Positions 1 through 6,704 of a DNA stretch of 7,236 nucleotides are shown here, piece by piece. How positions within the stretch are numbered: position 1 is the first letter of the stretch; every line of letters begins with the position of its first letter. The stretch is from positions 1 through 7,236 of the forward strand of contig JAAYHP010000442.1 of NCBI GenBank assembly GCA_012735355.1, read 5' to 3'. The notes below the pieces were generated by a model that searched no databases, was not told where the DNA came from, and saw only the letters and a program-made list of their open reading frames with translations. Made by a program: the position numbers and the translations under genes. The stretch is from Lysinibacillus sp. (lineage in GTDB: Bacteria; Bacillota; Bacilli; Bacillales_A; Planococcaceae).

Positions 1-2297
1 ACGCGATGTAGCGAGAGGGGAATACCCACGAAAAACCATTCCGGAATTCGGCGAAAACAGTAGGGAATGTTATCGGTAATTACCATCCCCATGGAGACTC
101 ATCTGTATATGAAGCGATGGTGCGCTTAAGTCAAGATTGGAAAGCCCGTTATACGTTAATTGAGATGCATGGGAACAACGGTTCGGTTGACGGAGATCCT
201 CCTGCAGCTATGCGTTATACAGAAGCAAGACTTTCTCAAGTTGCAGCGGAAATGCTTAGAGATATCGACAAGCAAACAGTAGATTTCGTACCGAACTTTG
301 ACGATCAAGACGTTGATCCTACCGTGTTACCAGCAAAGTTACCGAATTTGCTCGTAAATGGAGCAACAGGTATTTCTGCAGGATATGCAACAGATATTCC
401 ACCGCACAATTTAGTAGAAGTGCTAGATGGTGTATTAATGCGTCTCGATAACAGTAACTGTACTGTAGACGATCTAATGACGGTTATTAAAGGACCGGAT
501 TTTCCAACCGGCGCAATTATTCAGGGTATCGACGGCATTAAAAAAGCATATGAAACCGGCCGGGGGAAAATTATACTTCGTTCGAAAGCCATCATTGAAT
601 CAATTAAAGGTGGTAAAGAGCAGATTGTTATTACAGAAATTCCATATGACGTCAATAAAGCTCATCTTGTGAAGAAAATCGACGAAATGCGTTTTGACAA
701 ACGTCTGGAAGGGATTGCTGATATTCGTGACGAATCCGACAGAACAGCAGGACTTCGAATTGTTATTGAACTAAAGAAAGATGTCGATAGTGAAGCAATA
801 TTAAATTATTTATATAAAAATACTGAATTACAAATTACCTATAACTTTAATATGATTGCAATTCACAATCGTCGTCCAACAATGATGACGCTACCATTAA
901 TGTTAGATGCTTACATTGATCACCAAAAAGATGTTGTAACAAGAAGAACGAAATATGACCTTCAAAAGGCGAAAGACCGATTACATATTGTTGAAGGTTT
1001 AATGAAAGCTTTATCCGTTTTGGATGATGTCATTCAAACGATCCGTTCATCAAAAGATAAACGGGATGCAAAAAACAACTTACAAGCAATATTCCAATTT
1101 ACAGAACCACAAGCGGAAGCAATTGTAAGCTTACAACTATATCGTTTAACGAATACGGATATTACTCAATTACAAAAAGAACATGAAGAATTACAAAAAA
1201 CAACGGAACGACTGACGAAAATTTTAAGCAGTGAAAAAGAATTAGTAAAAGTCATTAAAAAAGAAATTCAAGAATTAAAGAAAAAGTTTGCTGAACCGCG
1301 TCGTTCTACAATAGAAGCCAAAATCGAAGAAATTAAAGTATCGCTAGATGTTCTAATTCCTAGTGAAGATTTTGTCGTAACGGTAACGAAAGATGGTTAT
1401 GTGAAACGCACAAGCCTTCGTTCCCATGCAGCATCTAGTCCTGAAGACTTTGCTATGAAAGAATCGGATTACTTACTTTACGAAGAAACGATTAACACTC
1501 AACATTATTTATTAATTTTTACAAATAAAGGGAACTACATTTATCAACCGGTACATGAATTGCCTGAAATCCGTTGGAAAGATTTAGGACAACATATATC
1601 AAGTATTGTTCCAATTGATAGTGATGAAAAATGTATTGCTGCTTTTGGGGTTGAACATTTTGATCAAGAAAATAGTTTTATCCTGACAGCGTCGAAAAAT
1701 GGTCAAGTAAAACAATCGAAATTAGTCGATTACCAAGTAAGCCGTTATTCGAAACCGATTAAAACAATGAATTTAAAAAATGATGATGAAATGATTTTTG
1801 CGAGTCTCGTTACCCCTGATAAAGATGTAATTCTTACAACTTATCAAAGCTATACAGTAAGATTTAACCTCGATGAAATTCCAGTGACAGGACTTAGAAC
1901 GGGGGGCGTAAAAGGAATTAACTTAAAGGATGGAGATTTCCTTGCAGCCATTAACGTTGTGGATGTAGATACAGAACAGGACTTCATTGTTGTGACCCAT
2001 CGCGGAGCAGTTAAACGTATGAGCATATCAGAAATTGAAAGAAGCAGTAGGGCAAAACGTGGAGTAGTCATTTTAAAAGAATTAAAATCCAATCCACATC
2101 GCATCTTTAACGTTTCTGTAGTTAATCAAGATGATACAGTATTGATCGTTACGAGTAAAAGAAAGCAAGAATTAATTGAAGTATCAAAACTATTGAGAAC
2201 TGATCGTTATTCAAATGGCTCCTTGAAGTTTGATACGAGCAATGATGGAGAACTATTGTTCGTAAAAATTCTCCATCCAACAGAAGAAGATAAATAA
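1..2297 (+). CDS. parC: DNA topoisomerase IV subunit A (ParC/GrlA), 5' end outside window, in-frame TAG near the edge
   Basis: ParC is the DNA-breaking subunit of topoisomerase IV; with ParE it decatenates daughter chromosomes. The frame matches the family from the first bases ([17 protein letters not shown], then the conserved [12 protein letters not shown]). Counting from Met at 117, the catalytic Tyr lies in AAMRYTEA (residue 34, codon 216-218), equivalent to Tyr119 of Staphylococcus aureus GrlA. The [11 protein letters not shown] block (128-138) and ITEIPYDVN (172-180) follow, then a helical/coiled-coil region (about 270-395) with LYRLTNTDI, and a C-terminal beta-pinwheel (about 415-720) with repeats such as DGYVKR and RGAVKR. 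The positions equivalent to quinolone-resistance residues Ser80 (99-101) and Glu84 (111-113) are unaltered. Oddity: codon 9-11 is TAG where relatives have Tyr. The first ATG after it (117) lies inside the winged-helix domain and is unlikely to be a true start. The C-terminus is intact and ends 16 bases before a terminator. Family call is very secure; whether this copy is functional depends on the TAG being real. Confidence 0.95.
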
Positions 2298-2313
2298 TTA
2301 ACGAATAATGTAG

Positions 2314-2353
2314 AGCGGTCCAAAAAGATTTTGACTATTGGACCGCTTTTTTA
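2314..2353 (+). terminator. Rho-independent terminator of parC
   Basis: A perfect 10-bp stem (AGCGGTCCAA at 2314-2323 pairing with TTGGACCGCT at 2338-2347) closes a 14-base loop. A run of six T (2347-2352) follows directly. It begins 16 bases after the parC stop codon, so it should end the parC transcript and separate it from the transporter gene. Confidence 0.92.
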
Positions 2354-2355
2354 TA

Positions 2356-2384
2356 TTGAAAGGGAAAGGAAAAAATAATACTAT
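2356..2384 (+). promoter_or_regulatory. Candidate sigma-A promoter for the DMT transporter
   Basis: A -35 box TTGAAA (2356-2361, 5 of 6 matches to consensus), a 17-base spacer and a -10 box TACTAT (2379-2384, 4 of 6) lie just after the parC terminator. The predicted start near 2391 leaves a leader of about 30 bases before the ATG at 2422. Position and spacing fit, but such matches are common in AT-rich DNA. Confidence 0.5.
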
Positions 2385-2421
2385 ATTCATTATCATGCCA
2401 ATATTTTACGGAGGAATTTAA

Positions 2422-3309
2422 ATGGTAATCTCAAATCGTGGGAAGGGGATTATTTTAGTACTAACCGCCGCCTTATTTTGGGGCATTTCAGGAACCCTTT
2501 CTCAATATATGTTTCAAGACTTAAATATTAATACGGAATGGTTTACAACCGTCCGTCTGTTACTTGCTGGTCTACTCCTACTGCTTATTGCTTTTAGAAA
2601 CGAGGGAAAACGTGTATTTGAAATATGGAAAGAAAGGGATAGTGCGTTACGAGTTATCATATTTGGCATCGTTGGGATGATTGGTGTTCAATATACATAT
2701 TTAGCTGCAATTAATTATGGAAATGCAGCAACAGCAACAGTATTACAATACTTAGGACCAGGGATGGTTACGACTTATTACATATTGATTGCAAAACGCC
2801 TTCCAACTTTAAAGGAATTCTTCGCTGTTTTATCTGCACTTTTCGGAACCTTTTTACTTGTAACCCATGGAAATATTCATACTTTATCTATTTCGAAAGA
2901 AGCTTTTGTATGGGGGATTTTATCTGCTTTTGGTTTAGCTTTTTATACAATTTTTCCGATTCCATTGCTGAAAAAGTGGGGCTCTTTTATTACAATTGGT
3001 TGGGGAATGTTTATTGGAGGACTCGTTTTTAGCATCGTTCGAGCGCCTTGGCAATTTGAAGGAGAATGGTACATTTCAACAAATTTTGCTTTTTTATTTG
3101 TAGTAATTTGTGGTACTGTTTTATCTTTTTATTTTTACTTAGACAGTTTAAAATATTTAACTCCATCAGAAACAAGTTTACTAGCCTGTGCTGAACCTTT
3201 ATCGGCTGCAATCACGTCTGTTGTGTTTTTAAGTGTTGCTTTCGGATGGATTGATTGGATAGGAACTGTATTTATTTTATTAACGATCATCATTTTATCG
3301 AGGGAATAG
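2422..3309 (+). CDS. EamA/DMT-family transporter (RhaT-like permease), substrate unknown
   Basis: This 295-residue protein has the size and layout of the drug/metabolite transporter superfamily: two EamA repeats of five helices each, acting in the cytoplasmic membrane, usually exporting amino acids or other small metabolites. Helices fall at about 8-30, 39-58, 75-94, 97-123, 129-148, 159-180, 185-207, 219-240, 248-272 and 275-293. Family signatures include the opening AALFWGISGTLSQ, the TM3-TM4 stretch AAINYGNAATATVLQYLGP, and near the end of repeat two LLACAEPLSAAITSVVFL followed by IGTVFILLTIIILS. The start is supported by GGAGG (2410-2414) seven bases upstream. It appears to be a single-gene unit between the parC terminator and its own terminator. 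Substrate and physiological role cannot be read from the sequence; the family assignment is secure. Confidence 0.9.
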   Translation: MVISNRGKGIILVLTAALFWGISGTLSQYMFQDLNINTEWFTTVRLLLAGLLLLLIAFRNEGKRVFEIWKERDSALRVIIFGIVGMIGVQYTYLAAINYGNAATATVLQYLGPGMVTTYYILIAKRLPTLKEFFAVLSALFGTFLLVTHGNIHTLSISKEAFVWGILSAFGLAFYTIFPIPLLKKWGSFITIGWGMFIGGLVFSIVRAPWQFEGEWYISTNFAFLFVVICGTVLSFYFYLDSLKYLTPSETSLLACAEPLSAAITSVVFLSVAFGWIDWIGTVFILLTIIILSRE

Positions 3310-3319
3310 GGAAGGGAAG

Positions 3320-3353
3320 AGCAAGTCTCGATTTCATTGTAGACTTGCTTTTT
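3320..3353 (+). terminator. Rho-independent terminator of the DMT transporter gene
   Basis: AGCAAGTCT (3320-3328) pairs perfectly with AGACTTGCT (3341-3349) over 9 bp with a 12-base loop. The right arm runs into five T (3349-3353). It starts 10 bases after the transporter stop codon at 3309. Confidence 0.85.
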
Positions 3354-3356
3354 CAT

Positions 3357-3395
3357 ATGAAAAAATCCTTGAGTAAAAAGATTACCCAAGGATTT
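3357..3395 (-). terminator. Rho-independent terminator of the symporter operon
   Basis: In minus-strand RNA the segment 3395-3382 pairs with 3376-3363 over 14 bp. The single DNA mismatch becomes a G-U pair in this direction, which points to the minus strand. The loop is 5 bases (3377-3381), and the stem merges into a T-run (complement of the six A at 3360-3365). It lies 28 bases past the stop codon of the symporter gene and nearly abuts the convergent terminator at 3320-3353. Confidence 0.85.
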
Positions 3396-3422
3396 ATAAA
3401 AGTAGGTGTAAGCGATTCAAAA

Positions 3423-4970
3423 TTAGTGATTAGAAGCTTTATTTACGGAAATACCAGTTTGAGCACGAACTTCAACTTCGCTATATTTCGCATAGTCTGC
3501 TTCTTTAGAGAAGTAAGTTCCAATCCATCCACAGATGAATCCAACTGGTACAGAAATAATAGCTGGGTTCGTTAAAGAAATTAACGGCGTACCAGTAAAG
3601 ATTGCTTTTCCTGGTTCAGGATTCCATACGTTTGGTGAAACTGCCACTAGTACAAGGGCAGTAATTAATCCACCTAATAAAGCCCATACAGCACCACTTG
3701 TATTGAATCGTTTCCAGTAAATTGTGTAAATAATTACTGGTAAGTTTGCTGATGCCGCAATACAGAACGCTAATGATACTAAGAATGCAACGTTCAATGT
3801 TTGTGCACCTAATGCAAGTAAAAGGGAAGTAATTGAAATTACTAAAGCTCCGATACGAGCAGCAACAACTTGCTCTTTTTCAGTAATTTTACCCTTTTTG
3901 AAAATTTGACCATAAATATCGTGGGATAGAGCAGAAGCACCAGTTAATACTAGACCTGCAACTACCGCTAAAATTGTTGCGAAAGCAACTGCTGAAACGA
4001 AGGAGAATAATAAGTCTCCACCTAATGCATCTGCAAGTAATGGCGCAGCCATGTTACCAGCAGGGTTTGCTGCAATAATTGTTTCTTTACCAACGAATGC
4101 AGCAGCTCCGAATCCTAAGAAGATAGTTAATACATAGAATAAACCTACAATCCATGTTGCCCAGATAACGGATGAACGAGCTGTTTGAGCATCTTTAACT
4201 GTGAAGAATCGCATTAAAATATGCGGTAAACCAGCTGTACCTAGAACTAACGCTAATAATGTAGATACTGTGTTAATTCCGCTCTTATATAGCATACCTG
4301 GGTTTAAATACGCTTGACCGTCCTCAGTTGCAGTAGTCATTTCAGAGAACATTTTCATAATACTGAAATCAAATTTCCATAAAACTAGGATGGAAATAAT
4401 TGCTGTACCAAACATTAATAATACGGCTTTAATAATTTGTACCCAAGATGTAGCTGTCATACCACCGAATAGTACGTAGATTGTCATCATCGTACCAACA
4501 ATTAAAACAGCAACCCAGTAAGGAATTCCGAATAACAATTGAATAAGTGCTCCAGCACCAACTAGTTGTGCGATCATGTAGAATAATACAATTACGATGG
4601 TACTTAATGCAGCTGCTCCTCGAACTTTTGCCTTATCGAAACGAGCAGTAATCATATCAGCTAATGTGAACTTTCCTAGGTTACGTAACGGTTCTGCAAC
4701 GATATACAATACAATTAAATAAGCAGTCAAGTAACCGATGGAGAAGTAGAACCCGTCATATCCATATAATGCAACGGCACCAGCAATCCCTAAGAATGAA
4801 GCAGCAGATAAATAATCCCCAGCAATAGCTAGTCCATTTTGCCAACCTTTTAGACCACCGCCAGCAGTGTAGAAGTCACTTGCTGTACTCGTTCTTTTGG
4901 AAGCCCAGTACGTAATATACAACGTAATTCCAACAATAACTAAGAACATGATTATGGAAGTTAAGCTCAT
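3423..4970 (-). CDS. actP: Sodium:solute symporter, ActP/YwcA type (probable cation/acetate symporter)
   Basis: This 515-residue protein belongs to the sodium:solute symporter family and most resembles the acetate permeases (E. coli ActP, about 550 residues; B. subtilis YwcA, about 510). It should couple monocarboxylate uptake to a cation gradient at the cytoplasmic membrane. About 13 hydrophobic segments are visible, the first at 3-23. Family signatures include FYTAGGGLKGWQNGLAIAGD (33-52) leading into YLSAASFLGIAG (53-64), GTAGLPHILMRFFTVKD (244-260), and AFATILAVVAGLVLTGASAL (329-348) followed by SHDIYG, the TM8-like segment whose small hydroxyl residues form part of the sodium site in this family. 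The start ATG overlaps the stop of the DUF485 gene (ATGA, 4967-4970), and an AGAGGTG site lies seven bases upstream of it. The pairing with DUF485 supports acetate or a related short monocarboxylate as substrate; the exact substrate is inferred, not shown. Confidence 0.9.
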   Translation of the reverse strand: MSLTSIIMFLVIVGITLYITYWASKRTSTASDFYTAGGGLKGWQNGLAIAGDYLSAASFLGIAGAVALYGYDGFYFSIGYLTAYLIVLYIVAEPLRNLGKFTLADMITARFDKAKVRGAAALSTIVIVLFYMIAQLVGAGALIQLLFGIPYWVAVLIVGTMMTIYVLFGGMTATSWVQIIKAVLLMFGTAIISILVLWKFDFSIMKMFSEMTTATEDGQAYLNPGMLYKSGINTVSTLLALVLGTAGLPHILMRFFTVKDAQTARSSVIWATWIVGLFYVLTIFLGFGAAAFVGKETIIAANPAGNMAAPLLADALGGDLLFSFVSAVAFATILAVVAGLVLTGASALSHDIYGQIFKKGKITEKEQVVAARIGALVISITSLLLALGAQTLNVAFLVSLAFCIAASANLPVIIYTIYWKRFNTSGAVWALLGGLITALVLVAVSPNVWNPEPGKAIFTGTPLISLTNPAIISVPVGFICGWIGTYFSKEADYAKYSEVEVRAQTGISVNKASNH

Positions 4971-5293
4971 TGACCAGCACCTCTTTCATATTCATCTATA
5001 ATGTCTTGTGCCTCTTTGTCAAATTTGTTGGCTCTTCCAACATAGAAGTGTGCCAGTCCCCAAACCATTATGAAAATCCCCATAGAGTAGATCCAAACCC
5101 ATGTGATTTCCCCAAATGCTTTTTGGTGCAAAATTGTTGTGTAAGATGTAAGGAATGGTAATGCCATATAAATTGTGAAAAATATAACTGCCATTGTCCA
5201 GAGGAATCTGTTTTTCTTTTTTGATAACCGTCTGAACGAATCCATTTTGGCGATCTTTTCATAATCAATTTGTTTTTGATTGTCTCTCGCCAT
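4967..5293 (-). CDS. DUF485 family membrane protein (YjcH/YwcB type), partner of the symporter
   Basis: This is a small protein with a charged N-terminus (RRLSKKKNRF), two membrane segments (residues 30-50 and 64-86 counted from the chosen start), the loop LTSYTTILHQKAFGEITWVW between them, and a charged tail ending DEYERGAGQ. This is the DUF485 pattern, known from yjcH and ywcB, which sit directly upstream of acetate-type symporters. A role as accessory or regulatory subunit of the symporter is inferred from that conserved pairing. Two in-frame ATGs exist, at 5299 and 5293. The AAAGGGGG site (5301-5308) is only 1 base from the first but 7 from the second, so the 108-residue form starting MARDN is preferred over the 110-residue form. 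Its stop overlaps the symporter start by ATGA, implying translational coupling. Confidence 0.87.
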   Translation of the reverse strand: MARDNQKQIDYEKIAKMDSFRRLSKKKNRFLWTMAVIFFTIYMALPFLTSYTTILHQKAFGEITWVWIYSMGIFIMVWGLAHFYVGRANKFDKEAQDIIDEYERGAGQ

Positions 5294-5337
5294 AAACATA
5301 CCCCCTTTGTTTTTGAAAAAAATTGCTGCTTCATGTG

Positions 5338-5365
5338 TGTAAAATTCTTTTTTACGAATTTTACA
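5338..5365 (-). promoter_or_regulatory. Inverted repeat at the predicted transcript start of the symporter operon
   Basis: TGTAAAATTC (5338-5347) and GAATTTTACA (5356-5365) are perfect 10-bp arms around an 8-base centre. The repeat begins where the predicted promoter (-10 at 5372-5377) would start transcription. It could be an operator for a dimeric repressor or a hairpin at the very 5' end of the mRNA. The structure is seen directly; its function is unknown. Confidence 0.5.
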
Positions 5366-5371
5366 ATTCCC

Positions 5372-5400
5372 ATTTTATTTAAGTGTTCACAAAATTGCAA
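5372..5400 (-). promoter_or_regulatory. Candidate sigma-A promoter of the DUF485-symporter operon
   Basis: On the minus strand a -35 box TTGCAA (5400-5395, 4 of 6) and a -10 box TAAAAT (5377-5372, 5 of 6) are separated by exactly 17 bases. The predicted start near 5365 gives a leader of about 70 bases to the ATG at 5293. This is the best promoter match seen upstream of the operon. Confidence 0.6.
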
Positions 5401-5995
5401 TACTTTTTCTATAAATTATTTAAAATTTTTTCTAAAAAAACAGTTTAAGAGAGAAATTTTTGCAATAAGCGATAAATCTATATTTATGTATGCGTTTTCA
5501 TAAAATAGGTATGGTATTTTATGGAATAAATAAGGTAAATTTATTTTGAAGAGTATAGAAGTATTTTATTTATAAAGTAATTTTGATTATTATAAAAAAG
5601 CAATAATTGAAAAATAATTGAAATGAAACGTAAAGGGAAAGACGGTGGAAAAAGACAGTAAAGTAGCAGATTGTAAAAAACTAAATAAAATAAAAAATCG
5701 GACGATAGAAATGTTTATACCATTTGTATTTTCACGATAATTTATGAATCCATAGAATTAAGCGATCAAGATATAAAGGAAGTATTGAACAAATAATTCA
5801 AATTTCATACGGTTTCATTGTAAATTTCCATTCCGTCTCACTATTTAAAGTAATCTTCTTAGTTGAGACGTAACTTCCTATAATTGATATTATGTAAACT
5901 AAAAAACGATGCGATAAATAAAGGTCTTACCCTCTGAAGATTTTGTTGAGATCAAGCTGGTGGAAATTCTCCAACTGAAACGAAAATCAAAAAGT
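5401..5995. other. AT-rich intergenic stretch without a supported gene
   Basis: Apart from the cre-like site at 5487-5500, this stretch between the symporter operon promoter and the SCP2-gene terminator contains no open frame with a credible start, ribosome site and family resemblance. It is strongly AT-rich over 5500-5720 and contains a 7-bp inverted repeat (5834-5840 with 5864-5870). A patch at about 5921-5980 is visibly richer in G+C than its surroundings. Two short frames with protein-like composition (5689-5790 and 5917-5985) may be remnants of decayed genes but match no family I recognise. Confidence 0.5.
5487..5500 (-). promoter_or_regulatory. cre-like site (possible CcpA binding site)
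   Basis: The minus strand reads TGAAAACGCATACA, which matches the Bacillus catabolite-responsive element consensus TGWAANCGNTNWCA at 13 of 14 positions, with one mismatch (A for T at position 10). It lies about 90 bases upstream of the -35 box of the DUF485-symporter operon. CcpA control of acetate metabolism genes is well known in Bacillus, so the context fits. At this distance the site could serve activation or an upstream promoter rather than simple roadblock repression. Confidence 0.45.
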
Positions 5996-6032
5996 AAAAA
6001 AATTATCGCTCCTTCCATTAGAGCGATAATTT
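5991..6032 (-). terminator. Rho-independent terminator of the SCP2-domain gene
   Basis: AAATTATCGCTC (6000-6011) and GAGCGATAATTT (6021-6032) form a perfect 12-bp stem with a 9-base loop. Read on the minus strand it is followed by a T-rich tail (complement of AAAGTAAAAA at 5991-6000). The stem begins 38 bases past the stop codon of the SCP2 gene. The plus-strand side lacks a comparable T-run, so it is assigned to the minus strand. Confidence 0.85.
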
Positions 6033-6070
6033 ATAATGCATTTAAATTATATGTTTGTTCTATGCTCAAT

Positions 6071-6397
6071 TCATTTATTATTATAGTAACTTAAAATGTT
6101 AGATAGCTTTAATAATTGTGTCATATCGCCTTTCGCTTTAATTTTTCCAGTCATAAATGCCATCTGCGGATTTAAATTACCTTCGATTAGTTTTTCAAAG
6201 TTTTTTGTTGTTATAAGGACATTGCATGAGGCGCTTTCCACATCAGTTATTACTTCAGCATTGTCTCCAGTAAATTTAACAAAAGCCGTTTCTTTCGTAT
6301 CTGTAAATGTAAATTGAATGATATTATTATAACCACCTACACCTTTTCCATCTGATTGAATCGTATCGATTAATTTATCAATTACTGCATTTGTCAT
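6071..6397 (-). CDS. SCP2 sterol-binding domain-containing protein
   Basis: This 108-residue soluble protein has no signal peptide or membrane segment and consists of a single SCP-2 (sterol carrier protein 2) domain, a fold that binds lipids or acyl chains in a hydrophobic tunnel. The pattern fits the family: an amphipathic N-terminal helix (2-14), beta strands IIQFTFTDTKETAFVKFTG (26-44) and CNVLITTKNFEKLIEGNLN (58-76), then the most diagnostic stretch NPQMAFMTGKIKAKGDM (76-92) leading into the C-terminal helix LLKLSNILSYY. Bacterial single-domain members are of similar length; their ligand is usually unknown and probably a fatty-acid derivative rather than a sterol. The start is supported by AGGGGG (6411-6406) eight bases upstream. 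It is monocistronic, with its own terminator at 5991-6032. Confidence 0.88.
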   Translation of the reverse strand: MTNAVIDKLIDTIQSDGKGVGGYNNIIQFTFTDTKETAFVKFTGDNAEVITDVESASCNVLITTKNFEKLIEGNLNPQMAFMTGKIKAKGDMTQLLKLSNILSYYNNK

Positions 6398-6565
6398 TTC
6401 ATTGTCCCCCTATAAAGATTTCATTGAGCAATTACGTTTTTTACTTCAGCTACTGGCACCTACATAAGACTGAATTTTCAAAATGATAAGATTAGATCTG
6501 TATGCATGTACGTAAAGATTTTCGTTGAATGAAATTTTCCCCTCCCCTTACCCCTTTCTATTCCT

Positions 6566-6595
6566 ATCTTACAAATAAATACCACTTCATATCAA
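6566..6595 (-). promoter_or_regulatory. Candidate sigma-A promoter for the SCP2-domain gene
   Basis: On the minus strand a -35 box TTGATA (6595-6590, 5 of 6) is followed after 18 bases by TAAGAT (6571-6566, 4 of 6). It would give a leader of roughly 160 bases before the ATG at 6397, longer than usual, whose first part carries three GGGG tracts. No better promoter was seen nearer the gene. Confidence 0.35.
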
Positions 6596-6704
6596 GATTC
6601 GCTCTATTTTCATTAAATTTTTCTTAATTTAACAGGAATCCCGCGCAATATAATAAACGAATCTCCTTCAATTCATGGCAATTAAGGTATGTATTTTAAT
6701 GTAT

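Noticed and set aside
1850..2104. Minus-strand 84-codon open frame inside parC
   Set aside because: It lies wholly opposite the ParC C-terminal domain, has no family resemblance, and is a shadow of the coding strand.
3135..3389. Minus-strand open frame across the transporter 3' end and both terminators
   Set aside because: It overlaps well-supported transporter coding sequence and two terminators; no protein family is recognisable.
3255..3720. Plus-strand open frames across the transporter end and symporter C-terminus
   Set aside because: They run antisense to the symporter gene and through the terminators; composition is that of shadow frames.
5380..5391. Second cre-like or CRP-like motif (minus TGTGAACACTTA) within the promoter spacer
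   Set aside because: It misses core positions of the cre consensus and is not a real palindrome; too weak to call.
5068..5400. Alternative 110-codon minus-strand frame overlapping the DUF485 gene
   Set aside because: It spans the promoter, leader and DUF485 coding sequence in another frame and has no family match; the DUF485 frame is clearly the real one.
5270..5503. Plus-strand 77-codon frame in the operon upstream region
   Set aside because: It runs antisense through the DUF485 start, promoter and hairpin, has no ribosome site, and its composition is that of AT-rich noise.
5645..5740. 31-codon GTG-started ORF as an intact gene
   Set aside because: GTG start, moderate ribosome site, no recognisable family and Lys-rich AT-driven composition; kept only as part of a possible gene remnant.
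6096..6317. Plus-strand 73-codon frame opposite the SCP2 gene
   Set aside because: It is entirely antisense to a clearly recognised SCP2 domain and has no resemblance to a known family.
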